Of a DNA stretch of 5,949 nucleotides, positions 1 to 5,949 are shown one piece after another; positions within the stretch are counted from its first letter, which is position 1, and each line of letters opens with the position of its first letter. The notes under the pieces were generated by a model. It had not been told where the DNA came from and searched no databases. It worked only from the letters and a program-made list of their open reading frames with translations. Source of the DNA: Acidimicrobiia bacterium (GTDB taxonomy: Bacteria; Actinomycetota; Acidimicrobiia; Spongiisociales; UBA5794). The stretch is taken from positions 1-5,949 of the forward strand of contig JAUVPA010000115.1 in assembly GCA_030598905.1 (NCBI GenBank), written 5' to 3'. The translations under genes and the position numbers were made by a program.

Positions 1-16
1 GTCCTGATCCCGACGC

Positions 17-3000
17 TCAGTCGCCGACCTCTATCGCTAACAAGTCCGCCGTCGCCACCATCGAGGCGCGGACTGGCCCCGCTCCCAGTGACGTTGCAAC
101 ACCAATCGCCGATGTGAGCGGCCGACGCGCTCCGTCGACGTCCCCAGCTTGGGCGAGGGCTTCAGCCTGACGCCAACGGGCCTGGGCCCCAAGCCAGATC
201 CGGCCCTCGGCATCACACTTATCTGCGGCCGCGGCCCACAGATCGGCGACGTTTTCGCCGCCGGCGCGACCATATGCTGCCTCGGCAAACCGGCCTCTCC
301 AGTGTGTGGGTTCCGGTTCCCCGTAGGCATGCCAGAGGCGATCGGCAGCCTCCCGCCACTCGGCACGAGGGTCGGCGTCGAAGAGATCGCCGGCACATTC
401 GAGGCCTTCGATGGCGATGAGCCCCGAGAACCAATGATCGTCCGTGCCCGCGAGTTGTTTGATCCCATCCTCGGCAACCTGTAGGGCCTGTACCGGATCA
501 CCCTCGAACCGCAACAGTCGCGCAGTGTCACGCGCGAACGGTGCTATGACCTGGGGATCGGTGGTCTCGCGGCCTGTTTCGGCGCGGCGATCAAGGAGTA
601 CCTGAGCTTCCGAGAACTGGCCGGTTTCGATGGCGAGTTCCGTCTCTGCCGCCAGCATGCTGAGATCGGCCTGCACCAAACCCTTGCTACCACGTTTGCG
701 TTCGAGCAGGCTTTGCAGCTCATCCCATCGACCGAGCGCGAAATAGAATCCGCCCAGCGCCGCGGACAGGTACTTCCCGTACGTGATGTGCAGCCCGTAT
801 CGCTCGGCGATGGCGATACCCTCGGTCAGGTCGACTATTGCTTCCTCGAGCTTCCCGCCACTGCCGAGGATCTCCGAATAGTTCGCATACGAACGGAGGA
901 GGTCGTCGATGACGCGCACCTCTTCGGCGATCACCCGCCCTTCGAGAATGTGGCCTAGGCCCGTCTCGATCCCCAGCTCACCTTCTGCGGTTCCCAGCGT
1001 GACGAGTGCGTGGCCTTCCACCCGTCGTGCCCCGACGGCCCGAGCAAGCTCGATCGTCTCCGTGGCGAGCTCGATTGCCTCGGCTTCGTGCCCTCCCAAC
1101 ATGTTGAGACTGGCGACCGAGCTCATCGCGGTAGCCCGCTCTCGCGACGGCGGATCGACCGGGATCAGTCGGATCGCCTCGTCGGCGGCGTTGATCGCGG
1201 CCTGGCTTCTACCTCCGATCCAGTAGTAGCGGCTCAAACGCTCATGAATCAGGCCGGCCATGGTGTCATCGGCAACGACTTCGAGTGCCTGCAGCTGGAG
1301 GGCGACCGCGGCGTCGTTGTCGGCTGCTCGGTAGGCCGCTTCTCCGGTTCGGTAGAGCAGTGTGGCCAGGTCGAGACCCGTGAGGGCTGAGGGATCGTCC
1401 ACGTCGTCCCAGACATCGAGCGCCTGGGCGAAGTAGTGATGGGCGTCATCAAAGGCCAGCGTTTCCTCGGCCTCGTATGCCGCAGCGATGAGCGAGGTGA
1501 TTGCGTTCTCCAGATCGTGGGCGGAGAGCCAATGTCGGCAACACTCGGCGACCGGCCCCGATACTTCAGCGATCGCCTCGGCGGTGAGGCGGTGGAGCCT
1601 GGCTCGGCGCGCCGAGCCGATCTCTTCGTACAGAGTCTGCTGGATGAGGGCGTGGGCGAACGCATATCGACCGGGCCGATCCGCCACCTCAGTGACGAGT
1701 CCGGCGTTGGATGCCTCTTGGACATGATCTTCAGTGTCCTCGATGCCCATGCCGGCAACCGTCGACACGATCGACAAGTCGAACTCGCGACCAGAAACTG
1801 CGGCCACCGTGAGCGTGTTGTTGGTCTCATCGCTGAGACCGTCGAGGCGGCGCCCGATGACCTCGCGGATTCCTTCAGGCACGCCCGCGGCGAGGGCGTC
1901 GTCCCCGCCGGCCCAACTGCCGTCGTTACGAATAGATCCAACGTCGGCGAGGTGGGCCACGATCTCATCGACGAAGAAGGGATTGCCGTCGGTCTCTTCG
2001 AAGATGGCGTGGCGAATCGATTCGGGAATCCCACCTCCGCCCCGGACGGCAATCAGTTCGGACACCTCATGCTCCTCGAGGCCGTCGAGACTGATGCGGT
2101 CGAACAGTCGATGGCGTCGAAGTTCCCCGAGCATCTTGGCCAGCGGATGAGATCGACTGAGATCGGTATCGCGGTAGGTGCCAACAACAACCATGCCGGC
2201 CTCCGACGCGTGTTGCACCAGGTGACCGAGGAGAGACAACGATGCGGCATCGGCCCAGTGCAGATCATCGAGCAGGATCACGAGTGGCGCCTCCCCGGCG
2301 ACCCGATTGAGGAGGCTCACGAAGGCTTCCAGGCGGAGGTACCGCTCGGTACTGGGGTCAGCGTGGACGGGGAGCAACGAAACCGCTCCCGTCAAACCCG
2401 GTGCCATCCGCGCCAACTCGGTACCACCGGGGCCGAGCTCGGAGAGAATCGCCGGTCGTGCCGACACAACCTGGTGCAGGATCTCCGTGAACGGTTGGTA
2501 GGAAACAACGGATTCAGTCGGGGAGCGTCCGGCAAGCACGATGGCCCCATCGTCGTAAACGCGTCGGCACCACACCGCAGTGAAGGCGGTTTTCCCGATC
2601 CCGGGTTCACCGGCGACCATCACCAGCCTTCGCGATCCTTCTCGCGCTGACTCAAACGTTTGGTCCAGTTGCGCTGCAGCCTCTTCGCGTCCGACGATCA
2701 CCGTTGCCGAGGCCCGAGAAAGAATCTTGGGAAATGGGAACGGATCCGACTCCCGACCACGTGAACTGGCTCGTTGGCGGGAGATCTCCCAGACATCGGT
2801 GGGCTCTGTGATTCCCTTCAACGCCGCCGGTCCCCTGTGACGGAACTCGATGCCACCCCGTGAACCAACGAGGGCTTTGACGAGGCCTGTGGTGAGAATT
2901 TCGCCGCCGCCTGCTGCATCGCAAACTCGAGCTGCGACAACGACCGGCATACCTTCGTAGTCGCCCTCGTCAGTGACGACGACCTCGCCCGAATTGACTC

Positions 3001-3268
3001 CGATTCGTATCTCGAACTGCTCGGTGTCAGCGGCTCCCTGGATCGCCACCGCGGCATGCGATGCGTCCGCGGCGCTGTCGAACCCTGCCATGACGCCATC
3101 ACCCAGCGTCTTGACGACGGTTCCGTTGTTGTCAGCTATCAGCGACGTGAGCAGTTCATCGTGACGCTGTCGCAGGACGTCGAAGTCATCGTCGCCGAGC
3201 CGACCCCGCAACTCGGTCGAACCAACGAGGTCGGTGAACATGACGGTGATCGTTGCTGTGCGGGCCAC
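17..3268 (-). CDS. Class III adenylate/guanylate cyclase domain fused to STAND-type AAA ATPase and TPR-like tail
   Basis: Large cytoplasmic signalling protein of about 1083 residues. Residues 4-162 form a class III nucleotide cyclase domain: metal-binding aspartates D13 (in FTDLVGST) and D57 (in TLGDG), purine-contacting K53 and D103, and R114. The usual transition-state asparagine is replaced by valine (V110, in PVVVAARV). An ATPase module follows, with a Walker A GEPGIGKT at 220-227 and a Walker B LVILLDDLHWAD at 329-340. The FAHALIQQTLYEEI stretch near 540 fits the winged-helix end of a STAND ATPase. From about 600 to the end the protein is Ala/Leu/Glu-rich and helical with TPR-like repeats. 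No LuxR-type helix-turn-helix precedes the stop, unlike many relatives. The GTG start at 3268 was chosen because it gives the compact VARTATITVMFTDLVGST N-terminus. A TTG at 3277 adds three residues, and an in-frame TGA lies 12 bases before it. No strong Shine-Dalgarno is visible for either start. Likely a nucleotide-gated sensor or regulator; the ligand and whether it makes cAMP are unknown. Confidence 0.93.
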   Translation of the reverse strand: MARTATITVMFTDLVGSTELRGRLGDDDFDVLRQRHDELLTSLIADNNGTVVKTLGDGVMAGFDSAADASHAAVAIQGAADTEQFEIRIGVNSGEVVVTDEGDYEGMPVVVAARVCDAAGGGEILTTGLVKALVGSRGGIEFRHRGPAALKGITEPTDVWEISRQRASSRGRESDPFPFPKILSRASATVIVGREEAAAQLDQTFESAREGSRRLVMVAGEPGIGKTAFTAVWCRRVYDDGAIVLAGRSPTESVVSYQPFTEILHQVVSARPAILSELGPGGTELARMAPGLTGAVSLLPVHADPSTERYLRLEAFVSLLNRVAGEAPLVILLDDLHWADAASLSLLGHLVQHASEAGMVVVGTYRDTDLSRSHPLAKMLGELRRHRLFDRISLDGLEEHEVSELIAVRGGGGIPESIRHAIFEETDGNPFFVDEIVAHLADVGSIRNDGSWAGGDDALAAGVPEGIREVIGRRLDGLSDETNNTLTVAAVSGREFDLSIVSTVAGMGIEDTEDHVQEASNAGLVTEVADRPGRYAFAHALIQQTLYEEIGSARRARLHRLTAEAIAEVSGPVAECCRHWLSAHDLENAITSLIAAAYEAEETLAFDDAHHYFAQALDVWDDVDDPSALTGLDLATLLYRTGEAAYRAADNDAAVALQLQALEVVADDTMAGLIHERLSRYYWIGGRSQAAINAADEAIRLIPVDPPSRERATAMSSVASLNMLGGHEAEAIELATETIELARAVGARRVEGHALVTLGTAEGELGIETGLGHILEGRVIAEEVRVIDDLLRSYANYSEILGSGGKLEEAIVDLTEGIAIAERYGLHITYGKYLSAALGGFYFALGRWDELQSLLERKRGSKGLVQADLSMLAAETELAIETGQFSEAQVLLDRRAETGRETTDPQVIAPFARDTARLLRFEGDPVQALQVAEDGIKQLAGTDDHWFSGLIAIEGLECAGDLFDADPRAEWREAADRLWHAYGEPEPTHWRGRFAEAAYGRAGGENVADLWAAAADKCDAEGRIWLGAQARWRQAEALAQAGDVDGARRPLTSAIGVATSLGAGPVRASMVATADLLAIEVGD

Positions 3269-3312
3269 GGCCCACAACGCTAACCGTCACGGAGGTCGAG
3301 CCCGAGCACGTA

Positions 3313-3348
3313 GGCTCCCCTAAACAGCAACCGGAGATGGGGGGAGCC
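3313..3348 (+). promoter_or_regulatory. Inverted repeat that could hide the ribosome binding site of the propeller lipoprotein
   Basis: GGCTCCCC at 3313-3320 is the exact reverse complement of GGGGAGCC at 3341-3348, with a 20-base loop between. The right arm contains the purine-rich Shine-Dalgarno-like run and ends directly before the ATG at 3349. In mRNA this would form an all-GC-rich 8-bp stem over the translation start. A second GGAG at 3333-3336 lies in the loop, 12 bases from the ATG, and might stay accessible. The pairing is seen directly; a role in translation control is inference and it could be chance in GC-rich sequence. Confidence 0.4.
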
Positions 3349-4404
3349 ATGCGCCGGATCGTCACTCTCGGTCTCGGATTTGCGTTGATCATTGCGGCGT
3401 GTGGAGGGGACGACAGCGCCGAAACGACAACAACTACGGCGGGCGTCACGACCACTGTGGCGACAACCACCACTGAAGCTACGACAACGACGACGGCCGC
3501 AACGACGACGACCACCACCGAAGCCGAGACCACGACAACAACGTCGGCTCCGACGGCGCCGTCGACCCTCTGGGTGACCGATCAGACGGCGGGAAGCCTC
3601 CACAAGGTCGACCCGGCAACGGGAGAGATGATCTTTGTCACCGACCTGCCGAGCCCGGCCAACGGGGTGGCGCTTGGCGCCGGATCAGCATGGGTTGCAC
3701 TTTCGAGTCCGGCCAACTCGCTCGCTCGCGTCGATGGAGAGAGCGGCGAGATCCTCGCTCTCATCGAGATCGGAAGCGGAACGGGTGGTGTCACGTTCAG
3801 TGAAGGCTTCGCCTGGGTCTCGAGTTTCGAGGCCGGCACGGTGAGCCAGGTGGACCCGGCCACGAATGAGGTGGTCGCCACGATCGACGTCGGTGCCGGG
3901 GCAACCGGGATGACATCGGGTTCGGCGTGGGTCACGACGTGGACTGCGAAGACGTTGAACCGTATCGAGGCGGATGGATCGCTCGAGTCGATCGATCTGC
4001 CAAGCGAAGGTTCGGCACCAGCGGTCTCGACCGACGGGAGCTACATCGCGGCAACCCTGTTCAATGAGGGCCAGGTGATCCTGTTTGATGCCACCTTCGA
4101 GGTCGGTGACCTCATCGACACGGGTCAGAACGCCAACGTGATCGCCTACGGGTTCGACGCCTTTTGGGCCACCAACTCGGTATCGGGAGAGGTGTGGCGC
4201 ATCGACCCGGCCACCAAGACGGGTGCCGCGGCGACGGTTGTGCCGGGGGCACTCGGCGTTGTGGCTGGTGACGACATGGTGTACGTCGCCTCATTCGGCA
4301 CCGGCACCGTCTATCAGTTCCCGCCGGGAGATCCGTCGGCGATGACCGATGTCTACAACACGGGCGGTTCGGCCTACGAGGTGGCCTACGGCTCAGCAGG
4401 CTGA
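3349..4404 (+). CDS. Secreted lipoprotein with Thr-rich stalk and seven-bladed beta-propeller-like domain
   Basis: A 351-residue predicted lipoprotein. Residues 1-17 are a signal peptide (MRR charged start, hydrophobic core) ending in a lipobox IIAAC, with lipidated Cys18 followed by GGDD. Residues 26-65 are a stalk with about 28 threonines in 40 positions, likely a flexible and possibly glycosylated spacer from the membrane. Residues 73-351 divide into seven similar units of about 38-42 residues, each opening with a pattern like AWV/LWV followed by S or T, then G-T-V-x-x-V-D-P-A-T, then a hydrophobic strand. This matches YVTN/NHL/Vgb-like propellers. Virginiamycin B lyase activity is unlikely: the only histidine in the mature protein is H85 in the first blade, and the catalytic His of that enzyme lies in the C-terminal half. 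Propellers of this type usually bind partners or ligands; the target is unknown. The ATG at 3349 was chosen over an upstream in-frame start at 3253 because it directly begins the signal peptide. It is divergent from the cyclase gene. Confidence 0.92.
   Translation: MRRIVTLGLGFALIIAACGGDDSAETTTTTAGVTTTVATTTTEATTTTTAATTTTTTEAETTTTTSAPTAPSTLWVTDQTAGSLHKVDPATGEMIFVTDLPSPANGVALGAGSAWVALSSPANSLARVDGESGEILALIEIGSGTGGVTFSEGFAWVSSFEAGTVSQVDPATNEVVATIDVGAGATGMTSGSAWVTTWTAKTLNRIEADGSLESIDLPSEGSAPAVSTDGSYIAATLFNEGQVILFDATFEVGDLIDTGQNANVIAYGFDAFWATNSVSGEVWRIDPATKTGAAATVVPGALGVVAGDDMVYVASFGTGTVYQFPPGDPSAMTDVYNTGGSAYEVAYGSAG
3424..3543 (+). repeat. Low-complexity threonine-codon tract
   Basis: This stretch is built almost entirely of ACN codons (ACG, ACA, ACC, ACT mixed), broken by short Glu-Ala, Ala-Ala or Gly-Val interruptions, and encodes the lipoprotein stalk. 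Because the third codon position varies, it is an amino-acid repeat and not a simple DNA microsatellite. On the opposite strand it reads as a valine-rich open frame, which is an artefact. Confidence 0.85.
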
Positions 4405-4407
4405 GCC
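4390..4407 (+). terminator. Perfect hairpin spanning the propeller gene stop codon
   Basis: GGCTCAGC at 4390-4397 is followed by two bases and then its exact reverse complement GCTGAGCC at 4400-4407. The TGA stop at 4402-4404 lies inside the right arm. Sterically it would form a 7-bp stem with a four-base CAGG loop. The following TCGTCATTT is moderately T-rich but not a clean T-tract, so this is a plausible but not textbook intrinsic terminator. Confidence 0.5.
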
Positions 4408-4416
4408 TCGTCATTT

Positions 4417-4462
4417 CCCCTGAGGGGGAGGCAGCAGAGGCACCCTGAGAGATCTCTGAGGG
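4417..4462. terminator. Cluster of small palindromes between convergent genes
   Basis: The 65-base gap between the propeller gene and the convergent cytochrome gene holds a CCCC-TGA-GGGG hairpin at 4417-4427. It also holds a 20-base near-palindrome at 4443-4462 (arms CCCT/AGGG around the perfect core AGAGATCTCT, with one G-G mismatch per arm). A further GGCTG/CAGCC pair at 4461-4475 overlaps the cytochrome stop codon. Together with the hairpin at 4390 this looks like a region where transcription from both sides ends. None has a strong T-tract, so the terminator role is inferred from position and folding. Confidence 0.4.
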
Positions 4463-4469
4463 CTGTTGA

Positions 4470-4898
4470 TCAGCCGCCCGGAGCAGGCACGATGGCGAAG
4501 CCGCACTGTTGCAGCGCCTCGTCACGCTCGAGGCCACCGAACTGAGCCCGTTCATAGGCGGCAACTGCAGCGATCTCATTCGTTGTCAGTTGCTCGTCCA
4601 TGGCAGGCATGGCCCCCTCTACGGGTTTGTTGGTGGCTCCGTAGGCGGGGCCCACTTCGTCCTTCCAGCGGGCCGAGCCGAGGCTGATCCACTTCACCTG
4701 CTCGTCACAGGAGGCGAATGTGGCAAGGACATCGTCGAGGCGAGGCCCGGTCCCGCCCTCACCGGCGGACCCGTGACAGACCGAGCAGGTGTCGCCATAC
4801 ACACCTTTGCCCTCGTCAAACGGCCCCGGCGGGCCGGACTCGCCGCCGCACGCAGCCACAACGAAGGCGAGAGCGAGCAACAGGACGACGAAGCGCAT
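4470..4898 (-). CDS. Membrane-anchored monoheme c-type cytochrome lipoprotein
   Basis: A 142-residue class I-type cytochrome c acting in electron transfer on the outer face of the cytoplasmic membrane. Residues 1-16 are a signal peptide ending in a lipobox VVAAC, with lipid-anchored Cys17 followed by GGE. A short Gly/Pro spacer leads to the single heme-attachment motif C38-S-V-C41-H42, where His42 is the proximal ligand. The distal ligand is probably Met97 or Met100 in GAMPAMDEQL, followed by a TTNEIAAVAAYER helix typical of the C-terminus of small cytochromes c. Two further cysteines, C64 and C132, fall outside the heme motif and could form a disulfide. The ATG at 4898 was chosen because it begins the signal peptide; an in-frame start at 5018 would add 40 residues of polar, non-signal sequence. 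A GGAGAGG lies upstream at 4914-4920, a rather long 15 bases from the start. It is divergent from the membrane protein gene at 5043, a likely functional partner. Confidence 0.93.
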   Translation of the reverse strand: MRFVVLLLALAFVVAACGGESGPPGPFDEGKGVYGDTCSVCHGSAGEGGTGPRLDDVLATFASCDEQVKWISLGSARWKDEVGPAYGATNKPVEGAMPAMDEQLTTNEIAAVAAYERAQFGGLERDEALQQCGFAIVPAPGG

Positions 4899-4949
4899 GG
4901 CCGGTGGTCTAGTCCTCTCCGAGTTGATAGTTGCAAAGGAACGCGACAG

Positions 4950-4981
4950 CCGTTCTGGTTCCCGTAACGGAACCGGAACGG
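4950..4981. promoter_or_regulatory. 32-bp inverted repeat in divergent promoter region (candidate operator)
   Basis: Two 13-base arms, CCGTTCTGGTTCC at 4950-4962 and GGAACCGGAACGG at 4969-4981, are reverse complements except for one position (T4956 opposite G4975, which would be a G-U wobble in RNA). The six-base centre is CGTAAC. The GAAC core is repeated: GGAACG at 4938, GGAACC at 4969 and GGAACG at 4975, plus inverted copies CGTTC at 4951 and GTTCC at 4958. It lies between the divergent cytochrome c and membrane protein starts, 52 and 62 bases from them, where a shared operator would be expected. A terminator is unlikely because no gene ends here. The bound factor is unknown, and the arms do not match the TTGAT-N4-ATCAA form of FNR sites. 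Confidence 0.6.
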
Positions 4982-5028
4982 TCGACCGACACGCTTTGAT
5001 GCGGAGGCGTAGGTTCAAGCGCGGAAAC

Positions 5029-5039
5029 GGGAGGGAGGA
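5029..5039 (+). promoter_or_regulatory. Strong purine-rich ribosome binding site before the membrane protein
   Basis: GGGAGGGAGGA contains two overlapping Shine-Dalgarno cores, GGGAGG ending 8 bases and GGAGG ending 4 bases before the ATG at 5043. This supports the chosen start and suggests efficient translation. Confidence 0.75.
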
Positions 5040-5042
5040 CCC

Positions 5043-5949
5043 ATGACCGTTATCGGCACGCGTTCACAGCTGTGGCCTGTTGCCCGAACGACCTTCATCG
5101 CGGCGATGCTGCTGTTTGTCATCACCATCGTGATTGGCATTCTCAACGGCCTTGATGTCGTTGACTTCGAGCGAGATGTAACAGTCACACATCTGCACGC
5201 GGGAACACTGGGTTGGATCACACTGGCGCTGCTGGGCACGGTGTTTCTCATGTTCACAGGAGACCGGCGGCTCACCGCTGTAGACGTCAGCCACGCTCGC
5301 TGGCTCTCGTACGCGATGATCGCCGCAATCGCTCTGTACGTCGCCGCCTTCTATGCGGGCGACACCATATTCGACGATCGGATCCAACGACCCGTCGGCG
5401 GCACATTGGTGTTCATCGTGGTCATCTGGGCGCTTGTGTGGTTGTTCCGCAACAACGGCGCCAGCGAGCGAAGCAGTGTTGCCCGCCTCGGTGTGTTGCT
5501 GGCATGGATCTCGCTACTCGTCGGAGCGGTCTTCGGGATCATGCTTGGTTACTTCACGGCCAAGGGTGAGATCCCCGGCCTCGACGATGACACCGCGGTG
5601 GCCATTGCAGATGCTCACCCGCCGGCGATGGTGATTGGATACCTCATCCTGGCGGCCATGGCCGTGATCGAATGGACGATGAGTGACGACCGCTCCTGGG
5701 CCGACGCCAGACTCGGCGTGGCACAGATGTGGATTCTGTTCGTCGCAGGGGTCTTGGTGAACATTGGGTTCGTTTCCGGTCTCGAGGAAGAACTTCTCGG
5801 TCCGGCCAATCTGCTGATGATCGCCGGTGTGATCATCCTGCTTGTTCGATTCAGGCGCCAAATGCTGCCATCGGGATGGCGTGGCGCAGGAACCGGCCTT
5901 TATCCGAGACTCTCGACGGTGTTTCTCGTCGTGTACCTCGTGCTGGGGA
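5043..5949 (+). CDS. Polytopic membrane protein with membrane-edge histidines, possibly heme-copper-oxidase-like (partial, cut at right edge)
   Basis: The frame is open from ATG 5043 to the window end, giving at least 302 residues with no stop. About nine hydrophobic segments are visible, roughly at 17-37, 53-72, 88-106, 117-136, 147-171, 193-213, 225-246, 252-270 and one starting near 287. Histidines sit at membrane edges: H50 and H52 in THLHAGTLGW at the head of segment 2, and H192 in DAHPPAMVIGYL at the head of segment 6. Histidines placed like this bind heme or metal in the heme-copper oxidase subunit I and NnrS-type membrane families, and the divergent cytochrome c supports a redox role. 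No definitive family signature is seen and the C-terminal part is missing, so the family is a guess. Alternatives include an uncharacterised heme-binding membrane protein or a non-redox transporter. The start is supported by a strong ribosome binding site. Confidence 0.85.
   Translation, partial: MTVIGTRSQLWPVARTTFIAAMLLFVITIVIGILNGLDVVDFERDVTVTHLHAGTLGWITLALLGTVFLMFTGDRRLTAVDVSHARWLSYAMIAAIALYVAAFYAGDTIFDDRIQRPVGGTLVFIVVIWALVWLFRNNGASERSSVARLGVLLAWISLLVGAVFGIMLGYFTAKGEIPGLDDDTAVAIADAHPPAMVIGYLILAAMAVIEWTMSDDRSWADARLGVAQMWILFVAGVLVNIGFVSGLEEELLGPANLLMIAGVIILLVRFRRQMLPSGWRGAGTGLYPRLSTVFLVVYLVLG

Noticed and set aside
1249..2052. 267-codon minus-strand open frame in a second frame within the ATPase gene
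   Set aside because: It is a Ser/Pro/Arg-rich out-of-frame reading of the same gene, with no domain and no sign of a frameshift in the main frame.
1436..2650. 404-codon open frame on the plus strand opposite the cyclase-ATPase gene
   Set aside because: It lies wholly antisense to a gene with clear Walker motifs, and its translation is polar and irregular with no recognisable domain. Long antisense frames are expected in GC-rich coding DNA.
3253..3348. Upstream start at 3253 for the propeller lipoprotein
   Set aside because: It would place 32 polar residues before the signal peptide and overlap the divergent cyclase start; the ATG at 3349 starts the signal peptide directly.
3186..3533. Valine-rich open frame on the minus strand
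   Set aside because: It is the reverse complement of the threonine-codon tract of the lipoprotein; the runs of valine come from ACN codons read backwards.
3424..3543. Thr-codon tract as a CRISPR or tandem DNA repeat
   Set aside because: Units are not of constant length, there are no spacers, and the third codon positions vary; it is a coding low-complexity stalk.
4924..4929. TTGATA as a -35 promoter element for the membrane protein
   Set aside because: No convincing -10 hexamer lies 16-18 bases downstream, so a promoter cannot be supported from sequence alone.
4899..5018. N-terminal extension of the cytochrome c gene to an upstream ATG at 5018
   Set aside because: The added 40 residues are arginine-rich and polar, would bury the lipoprotein signal peptide inside the protein, and would run through the palindrome.

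Overview
This is a GC-rich window with tightly packed genes, and it most likely comes from a high-GC actinobacterium. The best guess is an Acidimicrobiia-like lineage, for three reasons: two lipoproteins have a lipobox running straight into Cys-Gly-Gly, one of them carries a long threonine-rich stalk, and there is a very large class III cyclase/STAND ATPase of a kind common in Actinobacteria. The taxonomic call is inference from protein style; no marker gene is present.

Layout. (1) About 17-3268, minus strand: one gene of about 1083 residues combining a class III adenylate/guanylate cyclase domain, a STAND-type AAA ATPase module and a long helical TPR-like tail. It has no C-terminal LuxR-type DNA-binding domain. 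(2) About 3269-3348: short divergent intergenic region containing an inverted repeat that could occlude the ribosome binding site of the next gene. (3) 3349-4404, plus strand: a lipoprotein with a Thr-rich stalk and a domain that divides into seven beta-propeller blades. (4) 4405-4469: 65-bp convergent intergenic region full of small palindromes, probably a bidirectional transcription end. (5) 4470-4898, minus strand: a small membrane-anchored c-type cytochrome lipoprotein. (6) 4899-5042: divergent intergenic region with a striking 32-bp inverted repeat. (7) 5043 to the right edge, plus strand: a polytopic membrane protein with histidines at membrane boundaries, cut by the window end.

How it may fit together. 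The cytochrome c lipoprotein and the membrane protein are divergently arranged around a strong palindrome, which suggests a co-regulated redox pair: an electron-carrying monoheme cytochrome and a membrane partner that may bind heme or metal. The cyclase-ATPase and the propeller lipoprotein are also divergent, but nothing in the sequence shows that they work together. No CRISPR array, transposon, tRNA or rRNA was seen, and no intergenic stretch exceeds 300 bases. The most interesting unexplained items are the 32-bp palindrome with its repeated GAAC motifs, the redox pair beside it, the stem over the lipoprotein start, and the unusual cyclase active site.
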